NCBI RefSeq assembly: GCF_028389875.1
Contig: NC_084664.1
Coordinates: 133,463,966-133,527,965, forward strand
DNA from: Rhea pennata
Taxonomy: Eukaryota > Chordata > Aves > Rheiformes > Rheidae
Direction of reading: 5' to 3'
Length of the DNA: 64,000 nt
Position numbers and translations under genes: made by a program. Position 1 is the first letter of the stretch. Every line of letters begins with the position of its first letter. This document shows positions 11,981 to 24,120 of the stretch, in pieces. Below the pieces are notes generated by a model. The model searched no databases, was not told the DNA's origin, and was given only the letters and a program-made list of their open reading frames with translations.

Positions 11981-12059
11981 ATGCCACGCTCCTTCCTGGT
12001 CAAGAAACATTTCAATGCCTCCAAGAAGCCAAATTACAGCGAGCTGGACACTCACACAG
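11981..12059 (+). CDS. SNAI2: SNAI2 coding exon 1 (codons 1-26 plus 1 nt)
   Basis: Encodes the SNAG domain and ends at ACACAG followed by the donor GTAACA. The last base G begins a split valine codon, so intron 1 is phase 1. The exon lies inside a CpG-rich segment continuous with the promoter. Confidence 0.97.
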
Positions 12060-14322
12060 GTAACAAAACGAGACCCAACGCCACCGCGTTGCTTGCGGGG
12101 CTGCACTTACTGCGTGGCAGCAGAGAGGAGGGGTGGGACTGCTTTTCGGTCTTAGACTTTGGGGACTGGGTTAGTTCGTTCTTTTACTTCATTTGCTTAC
12201 AGAGAGGCAGCTTGTAGAACTATGTCAAGGCTGCTCAGAATGAATCATGAAGTTTGCCCATCCACTTCAGCTTAGTTATTTTAAGAGGATTTGGCGGGGG
12301 GAGGGTTCTTTTCTACATCTGTTGGTAATGGAATTTAACTTTTATAGAAATCCACCATGAAGTTTCACTGTTTCGTTGTACCAGGCTGCAAAAATTTAGA
12401 AACAGCTTGCTGCCTTGAAGAGATGTTAAAACTGTAATATGTCTGTTCAAGGGCACTGTCTCTATGCATCATTGTATGTGTATCAAACATTATTTTCTAA
12501 ATCCTCTTCATGCCTGGATGATCATAATCAATATTTGACTTACACCCTTTTTAACTCACAAAATGTTAATTTTATTGCCTTTTGAAATACTTTCTATTTC
12601 TCTTACCTTAAGATTTTCTTCTTTCTCCAGTGATTATATCCCCATACCTGTACGAAAGCTATCCAGTCCCTATCATACCACAGCCAGAGATCCTGAGCTC
12701 AGTAGCTTACAACCCCATTACTGTGTGGACTACAACTGGGCTGCTACCATCTCCATTACCTAATGACCTCTCTCCGCTTTCTGGATACCCTTCATCTTTG
12801 GGAAGAGTCAGCCCACCTCCACCTTCTGATACCTCCTCCAAAGATCACAGCGGTTCAGAAAGCCCCATTAGTGATGAAGAAGAGAGAATCCAGTCCAAGC
12901 TTTCAGATCCCCATGCAATTGAGGCTGAAAAGTTTCAGTGCAGTTTATGCAACAAGACCTATTCAACTTTCTCTGGGTTGGCCAAACATAAGCAGCTGCA
13001 CTGTGATGCCCAGTCTAGGAAATCGTTCAGCTGCAAGTACTGTGACAAGGAGTATGTCAGCCTGGGAGCACTTAAGATGCACATCAGGACCCACACACTA
13101 CCTTGTGTCTGCAAGATCTGCGGCAAGGCTTTCTCTAGACCCTGGCTGCTCCAAGGACACATTAGAACTCACACTGGTAAGAACAATCTTTACAAATGCA
13201 GTATGTTGTTGCTATACCATCAGAATGCCTTTTTTACTGTTTTTTTTTCCACAGGTAAACAACAGTGTTTCCTTGAAATGCATACACATAATTGCAAATA
13301 TATCATTAAAAGGCCAAATTCTTTCTTTTTTTGGAGGGGAAGGAGGTGGCAGGGAGAAGGAGGAAAGAGAGCGTAGCCACAGCTCATAACTGGGCGCCAG
13401 ACTGGTGTAAATCAGCATATCTCCCTTGATAATTCTAGGACAGTTTAGCCCATTTCCACTAACTGAAGATTTTGTTTTAAATGTGTTTAATTATGTTAAC
13501 TTGCAGGCTTTGGAAACTGCTAACATTGCAATGGTTCCAACTGATTCTGAAATCAAGCAGCAAAACAGACAGGCTGTGCATGAGGAGATGGTCTCTGACT
13601 CCTTAAGCAATTGGCAAGTTTTGCGTGCACGATCTGAAGTCCTTTAGATTTGGAAACACATCATTACCAAAGTGTCTTCTTTGTGCTGAGGCAAAAACAT
13701 GATTTGAGTATAACACTGGGTACAATGTAAAGTCTGTACAGCTGTTTGCTGCCTTTTCAGTCAAAGCCCCTGTCCCAAGTAATTCACATGGAGCTAAGCA
13801 TACAGTAGAACAAGTTCTTTGAAAAAAAACAATATTTAAAAATGTTGGGAGGCGCCTAACCTAAAAGTGCTGCCTGCACCTGTAGATGTAGAAGGTGTCA
13901 GCAGCTTCTCTTCAGAGATTGCGCTCTGCAGCATGTTCTGAAAAGACTGAACTCTGCAAACACAACCAGCAGCGCTGAGAGCTGTTACATCTGGCCTGAC
14001 TTCACTTTTTATTACATAGCTCCTTTATTATAACAAATATTGCTTCTTTGTTTGTTTCTTAGGATAAATGGGAATTTTACCTAAGAGTGTAGTTCTTTTT
14101 TAATGCTCTTTCGTATTTTCCCTTGATGTTTCCTTTTTAGGGGAGAAGCCGTTTTCCTGTCCTCACTGCAACAGGGCTTTTGCAGACAGATCCAATCTGA
14201 GGGCTCATCTGCAGACCCACTCGGATGTGAAGAAATATCAGTGCAAAAATTGCTCCAAAACTTTCTCCAGAATGTCTCTTCTGCACAAACATGAGGAATC
14301 TGGCTGCTGTGTAGCACACTGA
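11981..14322 (+). CDS. SNAI2: SNAI2 (Slug) zinc-finger transcriptional repressor, three coding exons
   Basis: Joining 11981-12059, 12631-13176 and 14141-14322 gives 807 nt: 268 codons plus TGA, the usual vertebrate Slug length. Seen in the translation: an N-terminal SNAG motif (MPRSFLVKK, residues 1-9), which recruits corepressors; the Slug-specific segment at about residues 27-60; a Ser/Pro-rich stretch with S87, S92, S96, S100 and S104, matching positions known as kinase/GSK3 sites in the family; then five zinc fingers. Finger ligands are C130/C133/H146/H150, C161/C164/H177/H181, C187/C190/H203/H207, C215/C218/H231/H235 and an atypical last finger C243/C246/H259/C264. The protein ends CCVAH. 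By family knowledge it is a nuclear repressor of E-box genes such as cadherins and acts in epithelial-mesenchymal transition and neural crest. The start is chosen because it yields the SNAG motif, which must be N-terminal, and has A at -3. No frameshift, missing ligand or internal stop is seen, so the gene looks functional. Confidence 0.99.
12060..12630 (+). other. SNAI2: SNAI2 intron 1 (571 nt)
   Basis: GT donor at 12060-12061 and AG acceptor at 12629-12630, preceded by a pyrimidine tract (CTTCTTTCTCCAG). The 5' part is GC-rich; the rest is ordinary AT-rich sequence. No repeat or other gene seen. Confidence 0.95.
12631..13176 (+). CDS. SNAI2: SNAI2 coding exon 2 (Slug domain and zinc fingers 1-3)
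   Basis: Begins at TGATTATATCC after the acceptor AG and ends at CACACTG before the donor GTAAGA at 13177. It carries the rest of the N-terminal region, the Ser/Pro-rich regulatory stretch and fingers 1 to 3. It ends after the first base of a glycine codon in the finger 3-4 linker (THTG-EKP), so intron 2 is also phase 1. The reading frame stays open for about 200 nt into intron 2, which makes a falsely long uninterrupted ORF here. Confidence 0.98.
13177..14140 (+). other. SNAI2: SNAI2 intron 2 (964 nt)
   Basis: Donor GTAAGA at 13177. Acceptor is a T-rich tract ending TCCTTTTTAG at 14140. It contains a purine-rich patch at about 13329-13374 and no recognisable transposable element or gene. 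Confidence 0.95.
14141..14322 (+). CDS. SNAI2: SNAI2 coding exon 3 (zinc fingers 4-5 and stop)
   Basis: Begins GGGAGAAGCC, completing the split glycine and the conserved TGEKP linker, and ends with TGA at 14320-14322. It encodes finger 4 and the atypical C2HC finger 5. All metal ligands are present. Confidence 0.98.
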
Positions 14323-15350
14323 GTCATGCAGTCAATGTTTACCTGGACTCAATGCATTTCTCCACTCCTGTTCCAAATGATAAGTGGAAATCCAGAGGCA
14401 TTTTTTCTCCTACTTTTCAACCAAAAAGCAAACAAACAAAATAGTGGAAGAACTTAGAATGTCAGTAGAAATGAGCTTAAGCATTTCTGTTCAGTCACTT
14501 AAGTGTGAATTTTGAAATATGGGGAAAGACACCGCGCATGACATTTCAAGTAGATGTTAAGGAAGAAACATTATCAACTTTCTTTATAGATGAAACCAAA
14601 TGTATGTAGTCTATTCTTGCTAAGAAAAGGCTGCAAAGTTAACAATACATTCCTGCCAAGCCATTTCAACCAAAGAAACAGTATTTTAAATCGAACTTTT
14701 AATAAAAATGCTACCCAAGTGAATTTTGCTAGACACCATTTATCTCAGGTGCCTTAAAAAGTATTCCAAGTTTACCTTAGTAAATGTTTAATATTATTCA
14801 TTGCTGTGTTTTTTATTTTATTTTATTAAAAGCCAAGGCCTTCATTAATGATCTGAAATGCTTTAAAACTGCATAATTAAGAGAGGAAAATGAAAACATA
14901 AGAGAATGTATAAAAAATTGACAGCCACAAATTAACCGCATGTGCCTTTTTTTAAAAAAAGAAGAAAGACTGTAGCTTCAAACATTCCTGGTGCATGCTT
15001 GACCATCTTTTAATATGGAATAGATCCTTTAAACTTTAATCTTTTTTTAAAAAACGGGAATAAGTGCAAGAGAGGGGGTTCTTGGGAGTCTGACAATTAT
15101 TTTTTTAATGCACAAAGGAAATGCAATATGTTCAGCATTACCCCTCCAAGTGCCTTTTTTATTGATGATTTTGTAAAGTTATGTGGACATAATGTAAATA
15201 TTTTTATTTTTATATGATTGAATGTGTTATGAATGAAAGTGAATTGTTGCCTATAGCAGTGTCTATAGATAACTTGAAGAAAGCGTGAAGTGAAATTTAT
15301 GTTTTTTTTTCTAGCCACTTTTTTACAATAAACATTTTTAAGTAAGATTT
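14323..15350 (+). other. SNAI2: SNAI2 3' untranslated region (end approximate)
   Basis: AT-rich sequence from the stop codon to the first good poly(A) signal, about 1 kb, in keeping with other vertebrate SNAI2 transcripts. It contains seed matches for microRNAs known or reported to act on SNAI2/EMT transcripts: miR-203 (CATTTCAA at 14542 and 14662), miR-124 (GTGCCTTA at 14749; GTGCCTT at 14942 and 15150), miR-1/206 (ACATTCC at 14647 and 14982), miR-200b/c/429 (CAGTATT at 14679) and miR-30 (TGTTTAC at 14336). T-rich and ATTTA-containing patches are also present. The exact 3' end is inferred. Confidence 0.85.
15327..15332 (+). promoter_or_regulatory. SNAI2: Poly(A) signal AATAAA, probable main SNAI2 3' end
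   Basis: Canonical hexamer following ACTTTTTTAC, with a T/GT-rich stretch (TTTCTGTTGTTTG) 15-28 nt downstream, the expected position for a downstream cleavage element. Cleavage would fall at about 15345-15355. Confidence 0.8.
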
Positions 15351-15369
15351 CTGTTGTTTGTTCTAATTG

Positions 15370-15375
15370 AATAAA
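15370..15375 (+). promoter_or_regulatory. SNAI2: Second AATAAA, possible alternative poly(A) signal
   Basis: A second perfect AATAAA lies 43 nt after the first, within TTGAATAAAAGG. It could extend the transcript by a few tens of bases. Its downstream region is less GT-rich, so it is probably secondary. Confidence 0.45.
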
Positions 15376-16210
15376 AGGACTGTGCCTGATTTATAAAGGG
15401 TGTGGGACATACAGACAAATTGAAGTGTGTCTACATTATGAAATGAAGATGAAAGTGATTTTCAAATGTGAATTCTTAGTTCAAAAGTACTAGACATTAA
15501 AAAGAAATACATCCATGGCATTTTCAAACATATAAAACAGTAGAATGCATTTTTATAGAATGTCTCCTTTAAAGCATGGGTGCTTTTTTGTTATTGTTGT
15601 TTCTTATAACACCATGTCAACATTGCAAAATATATTTTATCTAGATCATTGGAAAGAAACATCTTTCTTGCATTGTAACAGTTAAAAGGATGCTATCAGA
15701 GCAGCCTGATTACAGTGCTTTTCCTGAGACGCTGGTATTACAAACTCTGGGCCAAAGCTCATTATCATCAGTGGAGCCTTTGGGGAGTTTGGTAATATTT
15801 GCAGGATGCTCTTTTAGAGCAGTATTCAAGTCATAACACAACATAGTTGATATGGTCACTTAAAGATATTTTTATTAAATATCTTTTATTATCTTTTTAA
15901 TATATATCAAAAGTGTCAGTTTAATTTATGCTGACTAGGTATATCAGCTAATATATCAGAGGAAATAATTACTCAGTAATAAAAAGAAGGATATTTTTCT
16001 TCTAATGGTTTGAATAAAGATTCCAAGATCTGAACTATGTACAAGCATTGCAACATCAACAAATCATATCTTGCTGACTAGTACAAAATAACACTATTTT
16101 CAACTTTTTACAGATTGCAAAGCTAGAAAACAGATAAACGCTAGTCGGCATCTAATCTAAGGAGCCCTATGTCTACATTATGGTCCTAGCAAGAGCAAGA
16201 GATAGCAAAA

Positions 16211-16275
16211 TATTAATTTTAATAAATTTAATAAATAATAAATAATTAAATTTAATAAATAATAAATTTAACAAT
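16211..16275. repeat. AT-rich low-complexity repeat (AATAAATTT type)
   Basis: Overlapping TTTAATAAAT and AATAATAAAT units with no G or C over about 60 nt. Confidence 0.9.
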
Positions 16276-18250
16276 TAACAATCAGATTAAAATTAGGTAT
16301 GCATAAGATGTAGATTTCTTGAAAAAGAGATTGCATTTCAACAAAATATTGCAACAGATTATACCAACATTTTGTCTCTTCCAGTTGAGGCCTGCAGAGG
16401 AATGCTTGAGCTGAACTACATTAGAATAACCTAGTCAATACGTGCATAACAGAGGTTTTGTACCTTTTCTCTACAGGAAGTACTGTGCTGGAAAAAGGTC
16501 AGTTCAAATGAAATTTTTCAAATGCTCCAAGCATCTTCTGATAAAATCTCTATGTTACAACAACCATTCTCCAGAATCTGTTGGGGTGTTTTCTAGGAAA
16601 TAACTAGAGAGTTCAAAAAAGATAAACTGAAATATAGGCAAATTGAAAAAAAATGCAGCTAGGATTAGTGGGAATTTGTGAGGTAACATTTTGAAATAAA
16701 TATAAGAAGGTGTCAAATACCCTTGAAAAATTTCATGTGGTTACTCTATTGATTTACACTTCCATGTTATTCACTTTGAAGTCCATAGGCTCCAGCAGCT
16801 ATTTGTGCAGCTTTTTCTTCCCAGAATAAAGTTTACCTGTGTATAGGAAAAGCTCTGGCAATAAACAGCTGTTCGTACTGACAAATTTCTAGGTTTGCTC
16901 TCCTGCACCCATTTACCTGACATTATAAGGCTTTTCCACTGTTTTAATCCACACTTTAAGTTATCTACATCCATAGTAAATGAAATAACATAAGAACTTG
17001 ACTTACTGAAAGAGTGGGAAATGCTACTGCTGTCCTTCTGGGAAATCAGATGAAAACTTCATCAAAATACGGTATGCTAAACCAAACACAAGTGGAACTG
17101 GTTCTGATTTGAAGATGACAATTAAGATATGGTACTTTGCATGCCTGTAACACCTATACGCATAAAACACAAAGATGGGAAAGGTCTAGAAGCTCTTCTA
17201 ACTTGACTCTTTAATTGAAACAGAGTACTGTATCACAGATTTCTTGCTCTCTGCCCAGCTGTAGCACAAGCTTCCCAGGGAGGTGAATTTCCCTGTTTTT
17301 TCTGGGAGAAAACTTTCTGTCAGGCCATTTCTCCAAAACGTTAATGGTTTTACCTCATTATTCTAGAAAAGCCTTCTGTAGCTGCATGAGTTATTTATCA
17401 ATATAAATTGAATTCTATTCTGAGCTACTAGTCTACAATTCCACTGATTTTTTTGAAATGTGGCTGAAAGGCCCCCTCCTTAGTGAATCTGCCCATTGAA
17501 ACGCTCACCATTGCTCTATTTCCTGCAAGACATCTCTGATCTTACATCCAGGTTTTTAATCTTTCTCAAGAAAATATGTTCCCCACACTTCTGCTGTCTT
17601 CCTTGTTCTGTTTTGAAGTCTCTTTCTTCTCATCTTCGACACCAGTGCCAAAAGTAATACTTTTAAGTGAAAATTTAAGCAATTTAAAGGCTTGTCTCTC
17701 CTGTAAAGCCACTGACATGACAGCAACCTATATACAGTGTGAGTTAATGCTTCTTTTATCTGCAGCCTTTTTGTTTACTAATAAGCTGTCTAAAATCGAT
17801 GGATCTACAAAAGGGACTTTTTCCTAGAGTCTACTGCAAGTATACTAAATGCATAAATGTCGGGTTATATTTATATGACTACGATTACCCATTCACAGTG
17901 AATGAGGGCTAGTTCATTCCCTTATTAGTTTGGAGGAATTTCAGTTCACCTCATGAGTGTCCTTTCAGTGCGCGAAGAAGAGATGAACCACCTCAGCACA
18001 TGTGCAGCTACAAGTTGAATGTATGAGTTTCTCAAGACCAAATATAATAAATGATTCACTTCAGTTTCCTCTTTTCTCTTCCCCTGAGTGCATTTGGGCA
18101 TGCTTTTCACCTCAGAGACTGCAGCATGAAGCAATATGTGCATGAAAGAAAGACAGAACAAAGTATATGTTTATGCTCAAAGCACTGAATTATCCTACCA
18201 AATAATATGGATGATTAGAAAAGCATCTTCTGCACTCTCCAAAGGGAGAG

Positions 18251-18282
18251 TAAAAATAAGTAAATAAAATAAATAAAATAAG
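18251..18282. repeat. (AAATA)n simple repeat
   Basis: TAAAAATAAGTAAATAAAAT followed by further AAATA units. Confidence 0.85.
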
Positions 18283-18449
18283 TACCTCTCAGGATAAAGC
18301 ATCATGAAGTCTGTCTCCTGTATTTTTTATTATGTAGAATATTATAGTTCCTGTTATCTTTAACTAAGTTCAGGGTCTATTACCCTAAGCTCCATAAAAT
18401 CATATAACAAAGAAGAAGCAAGCACCCTAAAAAACTTGTAATTTCAATT

Positions 18450-18483
18450 AAAAAGAAAAAGAAAGAAAGAAAGAAAGAAAGGG
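18450..18483. repeat. (GAAA)n simple repeat
   Basis: About six GAAA units after an A-rich start, ending in GGGAC. Confidence 0.9.
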
Positions 18484-18832
18484 ACAAGGAGGAAACCTGG
18501 TGATTAAATTCTGACATCTCGTGTTCCAGCTGATGCCCCTGCCACAAAATCAAAACAATATTTCATCTTAAGATGTGATATTTTTCTTTCTGAATAAGAT
18601 ATTTTCAATGTTAAAAGTTCCCTCTTTAGAAACAATGTGTTGTATTTAGTATTTGTCCTGGATATTTGGTTTTGTCTCTTTAAAGAAGGTGTTTTAAAAG
18701 TTAAAATATATAACCTATAATTCTCCATGACAGGAATATTAAGAACAGAATGTGAGAATCCCACTCCAACCTGTGTGTATTATAATAACAAATGACTGCT
18801 GCAAGAGGTAAGATTAGATCAAGAGCAAGTGA

Positions 18833-19352
18833 AATCACAGAACTGCTGAGGTTGGATACATCTCTGGAGATTATCTAGTCCAACCACCCCCACTCAGTGA
18901 AGGGTCACCTAGAGCACATTGCTCAAGACCATGTCCAGTCTCCGAGGATGGAGACTCCACAGCCTTCCTGGGCAATCTGTTCCAGTGTTCAACTACCTTC
19001 AAAGAAAAAATTATTTCCTTATATTTAAAGAGAATTTCATGTATTTTAATTTGTTCCCATTGCCTCTCGTCCTCTCACCAGATACTACTAAGAGTCTAGC
19101 CCCAGCCTCTTTGTGCACTTCCATTACATATTTATACAAATTGATAAGATCTCCTCAACCTTCTTGTCTTCAGGCTTAGCAGTCCCAGCTCTCACAGCCT
19201 CTCCGCATATGAGAGAGGCTCCAAGCCCTTAATCATCTTTGTGGCCCTTCACTAGGCTTGCTCTAGTAAGTGAATATTTTGAACTGGGGAGCCCCAAACA
19301 GGACACAGTACTCCAGATTTGGTCTCATTAGTGCTGAGTAGAAGGGAGAAAA
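18833..19352 (-). mobile_element. CR1 LINE, 5'-truncated, minus orientation
   Basis: The + strand begins ATCACAGAACTGCTGAGG, the antisense of the CR1 3' tail, followed by antisense wording typical of CR1 (TCTAGTCCAACC, TGTTCCAGTGTTC, TTGCCTCTCGTCCT, ACAGTACTCCAGATTTGG). The 3' end is therefore at about 18833 and the truncated 5' end near 19352. About 0.5 kb is present. Its frame is broken, so it is a dead copy. Confidence 0.92.
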
Positions 19353-22331
19353 CACTTAGCACTGATGGGATGCAACAAGGCTGTGGAAACTATATTATCT
19401 ACAACAACAGCGCGTGTCTAGTACAAACAAAACAGATGCTTGCGTGCTTTATTCCGACTTCCCAACAATTTTAATTCATCTTTATAAAATCAAGAAACTT
19501 CAAGGGTGAAGAGTGCAGGACTGGGTCTTGCTGGGAGATCGAGATTTGCCCTGTCTCATTGCAGAGTGCAACAGAATAAGGATGCCTCAGGTGAGTTATG
19601 AGGCATGATTTTTCTTCTGCAGATGCACATATTTTTTGAGACACCCTATACAACTTAGCAAAGTCTTTGAGGCCATGGTGCAGCCTGACTATGTCTTTGC
19701 ATTGGTGTATCCTCTAAGGCACACATAGACAAACCAGACTAGAGAACAAAAAATAAAATTAAAAAGGGGGTATGTGTTGCTTTTACTGGTTTGACATTTG
19801 GGTCACCTTGTTCCTTTTCACTTGTTTCTTCAATACTTCAGCTATGCTACCCAAACTAATACTTTTTTGTGTTTTTTCTTCTTATGGTCCACTCAGCATT
19901 TTGATACAAAAATATAAGGAAGTGCTTCTTCATGACCTTCCTTCTCTCATTTTCCCCAAAGACAAAAGCCATTGCAAAATGCAATTTTGTCCTCTAGCTG
20001 CATGCTATTACACCTCCCCCCTCCATTATCTGGGCGCCGAGTACATGCTAGCTATTTCTGCTTTACTTTTATTCTATGTGCATTGCAAGAAGTTTTTCTA
20101 GTGCATAAGATAAGTAGCTAGTAGGTGGATGGAGGCCATAATTTATATGACATTTCTCATAAATAAAGAAGAAATACTTTTTTGTATCTGTCATTTTGCA
20201 AACATATTTTTTGCACCATTTAGTTGAAAGAAGACATAGGAAACTGAACAATCACAGGAATGCCAGCAGAAATCCACACAAAAATATGATACCAGTCATA
20301 GTTTTAATATCCTGCACACCATAGGCTTGGAAGAGCAACAGTGGTGCATGCAAACATTCATGTGTTATCTACATATAGATAAGACATGCAGCTGACCATC
20401 CTGTCTTCTCAAATATGCAAATCCTTTCACTGCAATTCTAATTTGGAGGATCGGCTTTTCACCTAGCCAAAGCAGACCACAGAAAGCCATCCTTTACCTT
20501 GATAAGTTTCTATATTCTCCTTAAATCCCATGTTTTAATCTGTTCTATTAGTGTTTTGTCAGCCTAACATAGGAATCATCCCAGCTGAGACTGACGATGG
20601 ATCGAAGCCAGTGGATCACGGGACTCTTAATACTTCATAGGTGTGGACATTGCCACTTCCTCTAACCAGGCGCTGTAGGTGGGTCAGTCAACAAACACAT
20701 GTCAGGTGCTGGACCTAAAAATCCATCAAATGGAAACTGCTTCTAACTCATACCTTTTCATACCTTCTTCAAAGACATGACCTAGGAATGTAGGAGCTTT
20801 GATCTAATGAAACTCTCACAGAGAAGTGTTTAGGTCTCATTAGATCCCAGAGGTTCCCAGTACAAGTGATGAATATCAAAACATGAAGTCACAGACATCT
20901 GTTAGGTTGCTAATAAGAAGCAGTCAAAGTATAAAGTTGCACTGCAATTAGCTCAGATTTTGCACAAGTCCTTAAACCAAAGTAAATTCCTTTGAATGTA
21001 ACCTGCCCTCTTATGTGGCCTGGCAAATCAGCCACACTTGACAATGAATAAAGAGTTAGAAGGATGAAAACTGACAGTTACTAAGTATCTAACACTAAAA
21101 ATTGAATGAATAATCAACAATTTAAAGTAATAACACTATGCATAGAAGGGTAATAAAAAACTCTTGCTGTAAAAGCTGCATCATATTTAGTATTAAATTT
21201 TATCTTTCTTCATTTTTAAATGTTACAAAAATATATTTTGGAAGACAGTGCACCAAGATTTATTATACTCCAAGTACACCAAGCATTCACTGTTCATCCA
21301 TAATACATGAAATCAGGCCAGGTTGTTATGTTCTGGAGAGATTTTAAAAAAGAGAATCTTATGACTTGTGATGAACGTTTTGGTGCTGTTTGCGAAAAAA
21401 CTTGGCATCTTAGTCCAGTTTCTAAGTAGTTCTGACTGGGCAAGGCCCACACGCAAAACTAATCAGGTTTTCAAAAAACCCCAACTTACTGACAAAAATA
21501 AAACACATCTTTGGTAAACAGCTTCCAACTTGTAGGCAGTTTCAAGAGATTGCCCCCCATCTTTTCTCTATTTCCCCCTTTTCCAGTACTGGCAGAAAAA
21601 ATGGTTGCTTTTATTGATATTTTTATTTCCGAAGCAGCTCCCTTCACAGGTTACAGAATCAACACTGTAGGTTCTGGCTGAACAGTCACAGCAGAGATCC
21701 ATGACTGAAGGCTGGTGAAAACCCAGATATTCTGTCTATCCTAAGAGGCTTCAATATGTCACGCTGGCAGGACAGCATGGGTTCCAGGGACAAAGAGAAG
21801 AAAAAGAGAAATCTTGAGGACTACTAAAATGTCAGCCTTCGTAGGAGGGCATGGTATTTAATCGGTATTTACAAGCAGTAAATATCAGTTACAAATTACT
21901 TTCCAGGTCAGACTTCTGTAACAGGAGAAACTCAGAAGTTCAGCACTGTTTAGCTTGGAGAGGAGATTTTGGCTCTAACCAAAACTGCAGCTGATAAATC
22001 AAGTATGTCTGATTACCATTTTTTTTTACAGCAAAAGAGATTAGGAACTAAGAAAATAGACATTTTTTTAAGTTACACAAATATAAAATAGGAATAACAG
22101 AAGCATCCAAAGTCATGCTAGACTATATGCATATGATACACACAAGATTAAGTGTATAGATTTAAACAGGGAAAATGTTTTAACAGAACGGCTCAGCTAC
22201 AATTCTGATTTTGATTTGTTCGGGTTTTTTTCTAAAAATTTAAACTAAAAAGGCATTTGCATTGTTTATCGGCTGCTTAAAACAGGCAATTAATATTTTC
22301 ACTCAGATATAGGATTCATTTCCAATTTTTG

Positions 22332-22357
22332 AAAAAAAAAAAAAAAAAAAAAAAAAA
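22332..22357. repeat. A26 homopolymer tract
   Basis: 26 uninterrupted A after CCAATTTTTG. Confidence 0.95.
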
Positions 22358-24057
22358 GTTGTTACTTTCTACTAACTCTGCTCGGATCCCAGCTGCATAT
22401 GTTGGAAATCTTATTGAGGTTCCCCATAAAGGAAGTTGCTTTCTGAGAGAGAGCTTAGAATTGGGCATTATATAATTGGATAGTACGCTGTTTTACGGGC
22501 ACATAACTAAGTTGTGATGTATATATTACATTCACAGATGCACACCGTGGCCCAGTATCCAATGCAATCAGTCATTTTGAAAGGAGGAAGTCATGTTTTG
22601 AGGAGGTGCCATGTAATGTCAAACCGTGCATTTGTATTACTCCCTCACTGATAGATGACGGCCAAGTGGGACTGTGAAAGGACAGGACTAGAAACAGAGC
22701 CACTCTTGTGAATATTAATACTCACTGCTTTGGTAGAGGTTGTCCTTTAGCCTTCTTCTCACGATATGGTAGCTGTGCCTAACATGCTGCCAAAAGCCTC
22801 CACTTTCTGGTACAGCTGGAGAGAAAGCAGACTAGCATTTCCCTGCGGTATCCAAGGATGAGCCTTCCCTTCAAAATATTTTGTTGGTGCAACTGCACAG
22901 TCAGCTCTCTTATATGCATATAATATACAATTCATACTGACAAAATGTGCTTCACCAGCATAGCTGCTTTTAGTCACCCAAGCACCACAGGCAGCAAAAA
23001 CGCACTTGTAACCCAGAAACCACAACTAGATTTTAGCTTTTTGTCAGTACAGAAGCGCTGCAAAAAAACAAACAAACAAATGAAAACCCACAGCACTGCA
23101 GTCCTGGATAAAGTTTATGATGTAGACCTGGCCTGAGTCATCGGACAGTGCATCTTACATACCTTCTTGTTCCTATGATAGTCCCTAAAGCATAGCCAGA
23201 TATTAATGCTTAAATGGCAGGATTTTTAGGTGAAGTACGATGGGATATAGGAGTGGGAAAGTATATAGTTTGTGACAGGAGAAGATCCAGAAACAGTTTT
23301 TCTCACTGTGAGACTACAGCAAATCTTACAGAGTTAGTCCATTTGCTTTTATTTTATTTTCTTCCTGCTTGTTTTTAGTGAGAATGAATAATGTCCATGT
23401 CTTGTAACACCTCGGTGATAATTCAGCAGGATTGCTGTGACCTTTACTGGTTGGACCAGGACTGATTAGCTGCAGATTTCTACGTATGAAACTCAGCTGA
23501 CAAGCCAGGCTCACAGATTCTGTATTGTTGCTGTTTCTGCTGAGGAATGTAAAAAGATCATCTCTGTTGCTCGTTGAGGGGGAAACTAATGAGTTGGTGG
23601 AAGTGGAGATTTGAAGTGAACTGCATTTTTTTTATTAATCTTTCTGATTTAGTTCTTGTAGATAGCTACATGTGCATGGACTGTGCTGAGCTGGATAGGT
23701 TGCATTTGGTTTCAAATAGTTTGAATCCCCCATCTGCTTATGCTAAAGGTGAACCTTTCCAGGTGATCTAAAATGTAGACTTTTTAATTGATGTGAATGG
23801 CAGCTTTCCTGTTTTAAATTCCAGGTTGTAAAAAAGAGAGTTGCATTGTCAATCAGCCAGCAAATGGTGCTGCACTGGCCTTTCTAGAAAAACAAACAAT
23901 GGGTAATAAATGACTTTATGGTAGGATTGAATTTAAAACAAAAAAAAAAAAAACCTTATCAGCACAATATGTTTTCTGGTCCACTAAACTCTTCTGTTTT
24001 AATCTGTTCCAGCTATGCTACATTTCCCATTTTTTAATTAAAACAAGTCTTTCTAAA

Positions 24058-24120
24058 CATATATATGTGTGTGCACACATACATACAAATGGAGATATGT
24101 ATATACAGATATATATATGG
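24058..24120. repeat. Alternating purine-pyrimidine (AT/GT/CA) low-complexity block
   Basis: ATATATATGTGTGTGCACAC, ATACATAC and GTATATACAGATATATATAT. Imperfect microsatellite. Confidence 0.85.

Larger units (their letters stand above)
11640..12110. other. CpG island over SNAI2 promoter and exon 1
   Basis: Dense CpG dinucleotides and high GC, especially 11840-11975, against AT-rich flanks. It starts just upstream of the promoter motifs and fades in the first half of intron 1. This is typical of a developmentally regulated transcription-factor gene. Confidence 0.8.
15400..18830. other. Intergenic DNA downstream of SNAI2
   Basis: AT-rich, with simple repeats only. No gene or clear transposable element seen. 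Confidence 0.65.

Noticed and set aside
12630..13376. Uninterrupted 248-codon frame over SNAI2 exon 2
   Set aside because: It is exon 2 plus about 200 nt of intron 2 read-through. A strong GTAAGA donor at 13177 and exact continuation of the zinc-finger linker at 14141 show the real structure.
12763..13389. 208-codon overlapping frame in exon 2
   Set aside because: Alternate-frame shadow of the SNAI2 coding sequence, with no recognisable domain.
13426..13647. 73-codon frame in SNAI2 intron 2 preceded by TTGCAG
   Set aside because: If spliced from the exon 2 donor (phase 1) the reading frame meets a stop after a few codons. No known protein similarity. Treated as intron.
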